A stretch of DNA of 6,136 nucleotides from Candidatus Cloacimonadota bacterium (GCA_004375785.1 SOKM01000275.1:1-6136); one strand, 5' to 3'. Shown: positions 1-5,189, counted from the first letter of the stretch. A program made the numbers and translations. Notes: generated by a model from the letters alone, not told the origin.

Positions 1-72
1 GTCCATTTAAATTATTCTGGCATTATATTTTATAAAAGTTAGTATGTCAAGAAATTTACTCTTGTCTCTGCC

Positions 73-85
73 TGTCATTGCGAGC
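73..85. repeat. Dispersed-repeat-like motif TGTCATTGCGAGC
   Basis: The 13-mer TGTCATTGCGAGC lies in the non-coding leader. From memory, this string is the conserved start of short dispersed intergenic elements seen in many unrelated bacterial genomes. Only this core is recognisable here. The usual continuation is replaced by CATGTACC, so this looks like a degraded fragment. No coding role is visible. Its family membership rests on recollection of the motif and not on a second copy in this window. Confidence 0.4.
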
Positions 86-108
86 CATGTACCGTATAAA
101 AAATAAAT

Positions 109-132
109 CTTTGTGTCTTTGTGCCTTCGTGG
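109..132. repeat. 8-nt tandem repeat, three units
   Basis: Three head-to-tail 8-nt units are visible: CTTTGTGT (109-116), CTTTGTGC (117-124) and CTTCGTGG (125-132). They lie just upstream of the -35 box of the ars promoter, in DNA without any convincing ORF. G/T-rich strings of this kind recur between genes in a range of bacterial genomes (recollection). The function is unknown. It could be a dispersed repeat or an upstream promoter element, and the sequence alone does not decide. Confidence 0.55.
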
Positions 133-142
133 CAAAATTTTC

Positions 143-171
143 TTGACTTTTCCTGAAAAGTATATTATATT
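143..171 (+). promoter_or_regulatory. Sigma70-type promoter of the ars operon
   Basis: A -35 box TTGACT (143-148) is followed by an exactly 17-nt spacer and a -10 box TATATT (166-171). This is one mismatch from consensus in the -35 and one in the -10. Transcription would start near 178, leaving a leader of about 33 nt before the arsR AAGGAGG (200-206). It is the only good promoter seen ahead of the six + strand genes, whose gaps are otherwise short, so it probably drives them all. Confidence 0.7.
146..161. promoter_or_regulatory. Perfect palindrome in promoter spacer, candidate ArsR operator
   Basis: ACTTTTCCTGAAAAGT consists of two perfect 7-nt inverted arms around a 2-nt centre. It overlaps the end of the -35 box and fills most of the spacer. 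A bound dimer here would block RNA polymerase. ArsR-family repressors bind dyads over the promoter of their own operon, so the adjacent arsR is the obvious ligand. The assignment to ArsR is inferred from position and symmetry; the palindrome itself is directly visible. Confidence 0.5.
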
Positions 172-189
172 GATATATGTAAATATGTC
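172..189. promoter_or_regulatory. Imperfect AT-rich dyad after the -10, second operator candidate
   Basis: GATATATGTAAATATGTC matches its own reverse complement at 14 of 18 positions (7 of 9 pairs). It starts directly after the -10 box and spans the expected transcription start. AT-rich imperfect dyads with ATAT cores are typical of ArsR/SmtB operators. Because the surrounding DNA is very AT-rich, chance symmetry is more likely here than for the palindrome at 146-161. Confidence 0.3.
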
Positions 190-210
190 TATATAGTATA
201 AGGAGGTATA

Positions 211-555
211 ATGAGAGATTTAGTAAATGTGTTTAAGGCACTGGCAGACTCGATGAGGCTAAGAATACTTAAAATGCTTGAGAAGAAAAGAATGTGTGTT
301 TGCGAACTTACTGCGGTTCTCAAGATAAAACAGTCAAGCGTTTCCCATCATTTGAAAATACTGAAGGATGCTGGACTGGTGAATGATGTGCGAGATGGGT
401 TGTGGATTGATTATGAACTGGCGCGTGAAAAATATAATGATTATGCTCCTGGTCTACTCAAGGAACTTAATAGCTGGCTTAAAGATGATGCAAAAATAGT
501 GAAAGATATAAAAATGGCAAAGAAAGTTGACAGGAAAGATATTTGTAATTCATAA
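211..555 (+). CDS. arsR: ArsR-family arsenical-responsive repressor
   Basis: This 114-residue winged-helix protein has the usual ArsR/SmtB size. Residues 7-24 match the family's VFKALADSMRLRILKML opening. Residues 42-57 (SSVSHHLKILKDAGLV) are the recognition helix, and 59-69 form the beta wing. C29-V-C31-E-L is the CxC arsenic site at the start of the DNA-binding region, as in E. coli-type ArsR (CVCDLC). The third cysteine of that type is replaced by T34; the only other cysteine is C112 near the C-terminus. Trivalent arsenic or antimony binding to these thiols releases the operator in known members. Start ATG has AAGGAGG four bases upstream. It is first in the operon and sits behind a promoter with dyads, so autoregulation is likely. 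Assignment to the family is firm; inducer identity is inferred from the CVC motif and the exporters downstream. Confidence 0.93.
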   Translation: MRDLVNVFKALADSMRLRILKMLEKKRMCVCELTAVLKIKQSSVSHHLKILKDAGLVNDVRDGLWIDYELAREKYNDYAPGLLKELNSWLKDDAKIVKDIKMAKKVDRKDICNS

Positions 556-589
556 AGATATGTGTAAGAAATCATAGGAAGATAATTTT

Positions 590-1771
590 ATGATTACACA
601 GATGAACAGAGAGATTTACAAGTTATTGTTATTGGTGGTAATATTTCTGGTTGCGTATTTTATGCCTATTAACAATTTGCAGTTTCAAAATGCATTGGTA
701 GAATCGTTAGGTATGCTGCAGGAGTATGCAAGAGAACATATCCTTTTCTGTCTTGTTCCAGCTTTTTTTATTGCAGGTGCAATTGCCAATTTTATCAGTC
801 AGGGTGCAGTAATAAAATACTTTGGAGCTAAGGCAAAGAAGATACTTTCCTACTCTGTTGCTTCCATTTCTGGAACGATATTAGCGGTATGCTCCTGCAC
901 CGTTCTCCCACTCTTTGCAAGTATTTATAAACGTGGCGCAGGAATAGGACCTGCAACAGCATTTCTCTACTCAGGTCCAGCAATAAATGTTCTTGCAATT
1001 ATCCTTACAGCTCGTGTTTTGGGTTTGGAATTGGGAATTGTTAGGGTTTTAGGAGCGGTATTTTTTTCTGTGATAATTGGATTGAGTATGCATTTTATCT
1101 TTTATAAGGAAGAGAAAGAGAGGGATAGAAATTCAACTTTAGCAATGCCTGAAGAAGAGAAGGAAGAAAGACCATTATGGAAAACATCGGTATATTTTGC
1201 AGTTATGATTGGGATTCTAATTTTTGTAAATTGGGGAAGAGATGAATCAATTAAAATATGGCAGATTATATATCAATCCAAATGGTTTATCACAGGAGGG
1301 CTGATTATAATCCTTGCAGTTATGCTCCATAGATGGTTCAGGAGAAATGAATTAAAAGAATGGACTCTATCAACCTGGGGATTTGCAAAACAGATACTAC
1401 CGCTCTTATTTGGTGGGGTGCTGATTGCGGGGTTTTTGCTTGGAAGACCGGGTCATGAATCTCTCATTCCAGGTGTATGGATTGAAAGACTGGTTGGAGG
1501 AAATAGTTTTAGAGCAAATTTCTTTGCTTCAGTATGCGGAGCTGTAATGTATTTTGCAACTTTAACCGAGGTTCCTATTCTTCAGGGTTTAATAGGAGCT
1601 GGTATGGGGAAGGGCCCTTCGCTGGCTCTTTTACTTGCCGGACCGGCTTTGAGCCTTCCAAACATGCTTGTAATACGAAGTGTGATGGGAAACAAAAAAA
1701 CTCTTACTTATATAAGCCTTGTTGTAGTCATGGCGACATTGACAGGAATGATATATGGACGATTGTTTTAA
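590..1771 (+). CDS. arsP: ArsP-type permease (COG0701 / DUF318 family)
   Basis: This 393-residue polytopic membrane protein has about ten predicted hydrophobic segments and a charged cytosolic loop at about 173-197. The family signature is present: C101-S-C103-TVLP, then GAGIGPATAFLYSGPAIN (116-133). A related block, LTEVP (325-329) and GKGPSLALLLAGPAL (340-354), recurs in the C-terminal half, showing the internal two-fold repeat of these permeases. Characterised ArsP proteins export trivalent organoarsenicals such as methylarsenite and reduced roxarsone; the cysteine pair is a plausible metalloid ligand. AGGAAG (576-581) sits eight bases before the ATG, and the gene starts 34 nt after arsR. 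Close relatives include permeases annotated as Cu/Zn exporters, so the substrate is inferred from the flanking arsR and acr3, not from the sequence alone. A second ATG at codon 5 is a possible alternative start. Confidence 0.82.
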   Translation: MITQMNREIYKLLLLVVIFLVAYFMPINNLQFQNALVESLGMLQEYAREHILFCLVPAFFIAGAIANFISQGAVIKYFGAKAKKILSYSVASISGTILAVCSCTVLPLFASIYKRGAGIGPATAFLYSGPAINVLAIILTARVLGLELGIVRVLGAVFFSVIIGLSMHFIFYKEEKERDRNSTLAMPEEEKEERPLWKTSVYFAVMIGILIFVNWGRDESIKIWQIIYQSKWFITGGLIIILAVMLHRWFRRNELKEWTLSTWGFAKQILPLLFGGVLIAGFLLGRPGHESLIPGVWIERLVGGNSFRANFFASVCGAVMYFATLTEVPILQGLIGAGMGKGPSLALLLAGPALSLPNMLVIRSVMGNKKTLTYISLVVVMATLTGMIYGRLF

Positions 1772-1819
1772 TGGGGTGTATTTAAGATGAATAAAGTAAA
1801 AGATTTTTGTAATGAATTT

Positions 1820-1855
1820 ATCAGTGGGAATCTGTTTTATCTGTGAATATCTGTG
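1820..1855. repeat. About 10-nt-period ATCTGTG repeat, four units
   Basis: Four related heptamers start at 1820 (ATCAGTG), 1830 (ATCTGTT), 1839 (ATCTGTG) and 1849 (ATCTGTG), spaced 10, 9 and 10 nt, close to one helical turn. They fill the centre of the 121-nt gap between the permease and the mini-thioredoxin, the largest gap inside the operon. Strings of this type occur between genes in various bacterial genomes (recollection). No promoter or terminator is evident in the gap, so the operon probably reads through it. Confidence 0.55.
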
Positions 1856-1892
1856 TGCTATTATTTTGGTGAGATTTTAGAAAGGAGGAATA

Positions 1893-2132
1893 ATGAAGAT
1901 TGAAATATTAGGAACGGGTTGTCCAAAGTGTCAGCAGTTAAGCAGTAATGTTGAGAGAGCAGTGGAAGAGCTTAAAATTCAGGCAGAGATTGTAGAGGTT
2001 ACTGACTTAAATGAAATAATGAATTACGGAATAATGATGACCCCAGGATTAGCGATAGATGGACAGGTGAAATCTGCAGGAAAGGTCCTGACAGGGGAAG
2101 AAATCAAAAAATTGCTGACTGAGGAACTATAG
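1893..2132 (+). CDS. Cytosolic mini-thioredoxin (redox-active disulfide protein 2 / MTH895-TM0996 type)
   Basis: This 79-residue single-domain thioredoxin fold has beta strand MKIEILGTG, then the redox motif C10-P-K-C13, and the cis-proline loop at T50-P51 (MMTPGLAIDG), followed by VKSAGKVLTGEEIKKLL. The size and motif layout match the small archaeal/bacterial glutaredoxin-like thioredoxins of the MTH895/TM0996 group. There is no signal peptide, so it is cytosolic. Such genes are often found next to COG0701 permeases. Probable role: thiol donor to the permease, to the downstream CcdA, or to an arsenical. A metallochaperone role, as for the thioredoxin-fold ArsD, is possible, but ArsD's cysteine arrangement is absent. 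A strong AAAGGAGGAA (1881-1890) precedes the ATG by two bases (GGAGG core four bases away). Confidence 0.88.
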   Translation: MKIEILGTGCPKCQQLSSNVERAVEELKIQAEIVEVTDLNEIMNYGIMMTPGLAIDGQVKSAGKVLTGEEIKKLLTEEL

Positions 2133-2177
2133 CAGAATCAGTACTAAATTTGAAGGTAATTACCAGGAGGCCATCTA

Positions 2178-2615
2178 ATGAGTAAATTATATAAGATATC
2201 TTTTTTGCCAATAGTAATAATATCAGTATTAATAACCCTGTTTCTTAAATGTGGTACCAAAGACGGGCAGGATGCAGAGGAACTGAAAATTAAATCTGAG
2301 ATTCCAAATAAGCCTGAACAGGTATCCGAAGGCATCAAGGTTACTTTTATTGAACTTGGCTCGGTTGATTGTATTCCCTGCAAAATGATGCAGCCAATTA
2401 TGAAAGAAATTGAAGATAAATATAAAGGAGAGGTTAAAGTAATTTTTTATGACGTTCGAACCCAGGAAGGGAAACCGTACTCCAAGAAATATGGCATACG
2501 AGTAATTCCAACTCAGGTATTTCTGGATAAAGATGATAGAGAATATTTTAGGCATGAAGGATATTTTCCAAAAAATGATTTAATTGAAGTCTTGAAAATG
2601 CAGGGAGTTAAGTAG
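2178..2615 (+). CDS. Membrane-anchored extracytoplasmic thioredoxin-fold protein
   Basis: This 145-residue protein has N-terminal residues 1-24 that form a basic start (K3, K6) plus a hydrophobic segment, which is a signal anchor or signal peptide. It ends at C25; residue 24 is lysine, so the lipobox is not canonical and lipidation is doubtful. A hydrophilic linker (26-52) leads into a thioredoxin domain: VTFIELGSVD strand, redox motif C65-I-P-C68, and cis-proline P111 in VIPTQVFL. The domain should face the cell exterior and accept electrons from the CcdA homologue encoded next. The gene end overlaps that start by one base (TAGTG), tying the two together. AGGAGG (2165-2170) lies seven bases before the ATG. 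Targets are unknown; maturation of a cytochrome or reduction of an extracellular arsenical or a pump cysteine are inferences. ArsF-type nitroreductase subunits were considered, but their signature motif is not recognised here. Confidence 0.85.
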   Translation: MSKLYKISFLPIVIISVLITLFLKCGTKDGQDAEELKIKSEIPNKPEQVSEGIKVTFIELGSVDCIPCKMMQPIMKEIEDKYKGEVKVIFYDVRTQEGKPYSKKYGIRVIPTQVFLDKDDREYFRHEGYFPKNDLIEVLKMQGVK

Positions 2616-3316
2616 TGATAAGAACTATATTTGAATGGCTATCCAATGCTGTTCAGTCAACACCTGTTATCGCACTAACGGGTTCCTTTATCTGGGGAGT
2701 ATTAAGCATATTGCTAAGTCCCTGCCATCTGGCAAGCATTCCTCTCATTGTTGGTTTTATTGGTGAGCAAGGAAGAATAACAACGAAAAGAGCGTTTTGG
2801 TTAGCCAGCCTTTTTTCAATAGGTATCTTAATAACTATTGGGCTTATTGGTCTTATTACAGGGCTTATTGGACGCATGCTTGGCGATATCGGTTATTATG
2901 GGAATTATATTGTAGCAGTGATTTTCTTTATTGTTGGCCTTCATTTCCTGGGAATTATACCTTTTCCTTTTCTTGGAAAATCTGGTCAGCCTTCATTCAA
3001 GAAAAAGGGTTTATTGGCTGCCTTTATACTGGGTCTTGTTTTTGGTATAGCTCTGGGTCCCTGTACCTTTGCGTATATGGCACCAATGCTTGGGATTACA
3101 TTCAAAATAGCGGCAACACAATTGTTTTATGGAGTAACACTACTACTCACTTATGGCATTGGTCATTGTTTCGTAATTGTCTTTGCAGGAACTTTTACAG
3201 AAATTGTTCAGCACTACCTGAACTGGAACGAGAAATCGAAAGGTATGCTATTGTTGAAAAAGATATGCGGGATTCTTGTCATTTTAGGCGGAATATATTT
3301 AATCTGGAGTGCTTGA
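2615..3316 (+). CDS. ccdA: CcdA/DsbD-beta-like transmembrane thiol transporter
   Basis: This 233-residue protein has six hydrophobic helices (roughly 20-45, 62-86, 97-119, 132-156, 167-192, 213-231), the CcdA size and layout. The two redox cysteines lie in the family positions: SPC at 35-37 (C37, followed by HLASIPLIVGFIG) and GPC at 148-150 (C150, followed by TFAYMAPMLG). These form the membrane-spanning disulfide that passes electrons from cytosolic thioredoxin to exported thioredoxin-like partners. Its neighbours supply both partners. The start is GTG overlapping the preceding TAG by one base, with CAGGGAG (2601-2607) seven bases upstream inside the previous gene; translational coupling is likely. 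CcdA-like proteins in ars operons are sometimes named ArsG (aromatic arsenical efflux), but the typical ArsG companion ArsF is not seen, so the thiol-transfer role is preferred. Confidence 0.85.
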   Translation: MIRTIFEWLSNAVQSTPVIALTGSFIWGVLSILLSPCHLASIPLIVGFIGEQGRITTKRAFWLASLFSIGILITIGLIGLITGLIGRMLGDIGYYGNYIVAVIFFIVGLHFLGIIPFPFLGKSGQPSFKKKGLLAAFILGLVFGIALGPCTFAYMAPMLGITFKIAATQLFYGVTLLLTYGIGHCFVIVFAGTFTEIVQHYLNWNEKSKGMLLLKKICGILVILGGIYLIWSA

Positions 3317-3324
3317 AGGAAGGA
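3316..3324 (+). promoter_or_regulatory. Ribosome binding site that sets the acr3 start at 3330
   Basis: AAGGAAGGA ends five bases before ATG at 3330. An in-frame GTG at 3309 lies upstream of this site, inside the end of the ccdA-like gene, and would add seven residues without a usable site of its own. The ATG start also gives the normal short cytosolic N-terminus before the first helix, so 3330 is preferred. Confidence 0.75.
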
Positions 3325-3329
3325 TAATT

Positions 3330-4502
3330 ATGGGAAAAGAAGTGAGAAAACTGACAATCTTTGAGAAATATCTAACAGCCTGGGTTTTACTTTGTATTGC
3401 TGTGGGAATTATTCTTGGGAAGACAGCACCAGGAGCAGCAAGGTTTCTCGATGGGTTAGCAATCTACGTTGAAGATGCTCCGGTGGTTTCAATCCCCATC
3501 GCAGTATGCCTTTTCTTTATGATGTACCCCATTATGGTAAAGATTGACTTCGGTCGAGTCATTCGTGCTGGAAAAACACCAAAACCTGTTGCTCTTACAC
3601 TTCTCGCTAACTGGGCAATTAAGCCGTTTACTATGTATGCAATTTCACTCTTATTTTTAGGTTTTGTTTTTAAAACCTTTATTGGCGCAAACGCCCTGGA
3701 CTTTGTAAAACTTCCACCTGGTGCCGACTGGGCAATAGGCACGGTACACGGAGCGGGGCAGGTCGTTATGCATAGCGGGATGAAAATGCTCCAAATTCCA
3801 CTCTGGAGGAGTTATCTTGCTGGCTGTATACTACTTGGAATTGCACCCTGCACGGCAATGGTGCTTGTCTGGGGATATCTTTCCAGGGGCAACGATGCAC
3901 ATACATTAGTAATGGTTGCGATCAATTCGCTAACCATGCTTTTTTTATATGGGCCTTTGGGAGGTTTTTTACTTGGTGTAGGGAGATTACCGGTTCCCTG
4001 GCAGGCTTTACTTCTTTCAATAAGTATCTATGTGGCATTGCCACTGGCTGCAGGATACTTTTCGAGGCTCTTGATAATAAAAACCAAAGGCGAAGCGTGG
4101 TTCAAAGAAAAGTTCTTGCATCTTCTTACACCTGTATCAATTATAGCATTACTGGTTACTCTTGTTTTACTCTTTTCATTTAAGGGTGATATTATTTTAA
4201 CTAAACCATTAACTATTTTATGGATAGCAATTCCTCTTTTCATTCAAACAAATCTTATATTCTGGTTAACTTACGGTGGAGCTAAATTAATAAGACTCAG
4301 GTATGAAGATGCTGCTCCTTCTGCAATAATTGGTGCAAGTAACCACTTTGAGGTGGCTATTGCAACTGCAACTATGATTTTCGGTCTATCATCTGGAGCA
4401 GCGCTGGCGACAGTGGTGGGGGTTTTAATTGAAGTGCCAGTAATGCTTATGCTTGTCAAAATTTGCCTGCGAACAAAACACTGGTTCGCACCACAACAAT
4501 GA
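3330..4502 (+). CDS. acr3: Acr3 family arsenite efflux permease
   Basis: This protein has 390 residues and about ten transmembrane helices. The Acr3 hallmark helix is GCILLGIAPCTAMVLVWGYL (165-184), with C174 corresponding to the TM4 cysteine shown to be essential in characterised Acr3 proteins. NHFE at 338-341 carries the second conserved element, E341. AINSLTMLFLYGPLGGFLLG (198-217) is also typical. Acr3 exports arsenite, driven by the proton motive force. Most Acr3 proteins are about 350 residues; the extra length sits between helices 3 and 4 (about 117-160), which includes PPGADW, H140 and H148. The gene starts 13 nt after the ccdA-like gene and is last in the operon. Together with ArsP it gives one exporter for inorganic As(III) and one probably for organic As(III). 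Family assignment is firm. Confidence 0.94.
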   Translation: MGKEVRKLTIFEKYLTAWVLLCIAVGIILGKTAPGAARFLDGLAIYVEDAPVVSIPIAVCLFFMMYPIMVKIDFGRVIRAGKTPKPVALTLLANWAIKPFTMYAISLLFLGFVFKTFIGANALDFVKLPPGADWAIGTVHGAGQVVMHSGMKMLQIPLWRSYLAGCILLGIAPCTAMVLVWGYLSRGNDAHTLVMVAINSLTMLFLYGPLGGFLLGVGRLPVPWQALLLSISIYVALPLAAGYFSRLLIIKTKGEAWFKEKFLHLLTPVSIIALLVTLVLLFSFKGDIILTKPLTILWIAIPLFIQTNLIFWLTYGGAKLIRLRYEDAAPSAIIGASNHFEVAIATATMIFGLSSGAALATVVGVLIEVPVMLMLVKICLRTKHWFAPQQ

Positions 4503-4506
4503 TTTT

Positions 4507-4551
4507 AACCAATCAAACCAATTAAACTAAGAGAACCAATTTAACTAAATG
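4507..4551. repeat. 9-nt tandem repeat, five units (AACYAAnnn)
   Basis: Five contiguous 9-nt units are in perfect register: AACCAATCA, AACCAATTA, AACTAAGAG, AACCAATTT and AACTAAATG. The first six bases of each unit fit AACYAA. The array begins four bases after the acr3 stop and fills most of the gap before the convergent nrdR. It is non-coding. Its right half overlaps a possible terminator hairpin. Confidence 0.7.
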
Positions 4552-4559
4552 ATTCTCTT
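4529..4559. terminator. Weak bidirectional terminator between acr3 and nrdR
   Basis: AAGAGAA (4529-4535) and TTCTCTT (4553-4559) form a 7-bp stem. Inside it ATTT (4539-4542) and AAAT (4547-4550) can extend the helix around a 4-nt loop. It lies between two convergent stops (4502 and 4564), where a shared terminator is expected. Neither side has a strong T-run, so termination efficiency is uncertain, and the stem is AT-rich. Confidence 0.35.
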
Positions 4560-4563
4560 GAAG

Positions 4564-5031
4564 CTATCTCTTCTCTTCTGAGGAGTTTTTCAGGTCTTTA
4601 ACTTCTTTCAGAAATTCTTCCTTATCCTTGAAATCTCTATAAACAGAGGCAAATCGGACGTATGCTACTTCATCAATCTCTTTAAGTCTTTTCATAACCT
4701 CTTCACCAATTGATTTTGAGGGGATGGTCAGGTTTCCAAGGTCATAGAAGCCTTCTTCTGTTTCATCAACTATTTTTTCAATCTCTGTCCTTGTGACAGG
4801 TCTTTTATGTGCTGCTGTCATAATGCCGATAAGAAGTTTCTGCCTGTCAAAAGGTTCCTCTCTGCCGTCTCTTTTTATCACCATAAGAGGGGATTTTTCT
4901 ACATATTCATAAGTGGTGAATCTTCTGCTGCAGGAGAGGCATTCCCTTCTTCTCCGAACTGATTTACCCTCTTTTCCGGGTCTTGTATCGGTTACCTTGT
5001 TATCTTCTGAACCACAAAACGGACACTTCAT
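4564..5031 (-). CDS. nrdR: Transcriptional repressor NrdR
   Basis: This 155-residue protein is full length for NrdR. The N-terminal zinc ribbon has C3-P-F-C6 and C31-L-S-C34, with the conserved TDTRPGKEGKSVRRRREC between them and RRFTTYE after. An ATP-cone domain follows at about 49-139 (VIKRDGREEPFDRQKL, then VAYVRFASVYRDF). NrdR binds ATP/dATP and represses ribonucleotide reductase operons through NrdR boxes. No nrd gene is in the window, so targets lie elsewhere. The ATG is preceded by GGGTGA (5038-5043 on the complement) at a six-base spacing. It is convergent with acr3 and lies downstream of queG on the same strand, but has its own promoter. The C-terminal tail (DLKNSSEEKR) is ordinary for the family. 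Confidence 0.96.
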   Translation of the reverse strand: MKCPFCGSEDNKVTDTRPGKEGKSVRRRRECLSCSRRFTTYEYVEKSPLMVIKRDGREEPFDRQKLLIGIMTAAHKRPVTRTEIEKIVDETEEGFYDLGNLTIPSKSIGEEVMKRLKEIDEVAYVRFASVYRDFKDKEEFLKEVKDLKNSSEEKR

Positions 5032-5056
5032 TGTGTGTCACCCGAATAAGATTTGC

Positions 5057-5081
5057 AAGGATAAAGGATAAAGGATAAAGG
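5057..5081. repeat. 7-nt tandem repeat AAGGATA, 3.6 units
   Basis: Three exact copies of AAGGATA (5057-5077) are followed by AAGG. The array lies inside the predicted 5' leader of nrdR, 26 to 50 bases upstream of the start codon. In the nrdR transcript it reads as repeated TATCCTT, a pyrimidine-rich run. Exact identity of the units suggests recent slippage or a dispersed repeat. No function is known. Confidence 0.7.
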
Positions 5082-5160
5082 CAAAAGTGAATCAAAAAAT
5101 TGGTTATTTGTAGTTTTCATATTGACAAATAAGACAAATCGGACTTGTACAATTACTTCT

Positions 5161-5189
5161 TGATAGACGAAGACTTCTTGACTCTATCA
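5161..5189. promoter_or_regulatory. Inverted repeat at the start of the nrdR leader
   Basis: TGATAGA (5161-5167) and TCTATCA (5183-5189) are exact 7-nt inverted arms around a 15-nt centre. The centre contains GAAG-A-CTTC (5169-5177). It starts at the predicted transcription start of nrdR, so it could be a repressor site or a 5' hairpin in the mRNA. It does not resemble an NrdR box. Either role is inference. Confidence 0.35.

Noticed and set aside
1787..1846. 19-residue ORF between the permease and the mini-thioredoxin
   Set aside because: It has no convincing ribosome site and runs into the ATCTGTG repeat array; its length is within chance.
2155..2164. Perfect 10-bp palindrome GGTAATTACC before the exported thioredoxin gene
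   Set aside because: It is too short and without a loop to form a hairpin, and there is no promoter nearby; chance is adequate in AT-rich DNA.
2615..3316. ArsG-type aromatic arsenical efflux permease
   Set aside because: The cysteine motifs and both thioredoxin partners fit CcdA better, and no clear ArsE/ArsF partner is visible; kept only as an alternative.
2797..3327. 176-residue + strand ORF in another frame of the ccdA-like gene
   Set aside because: It is very rich in W, Y and C with no family resemblance, and overlaps a gene with clear CcdA motifs.
3309..3329. GTG start adding seven residues to Acr3
   Set aside because: It overlaps the end of the ccdA-like gene and lacks its own ribosome site, while ATG at 3330 has AAGGAAGGA at good spacing.
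5122..5155. Plus-strand promoter TTGACA ... TACAAT
   Set aside because: The spacer is 20 nt and no + strand gene follows.
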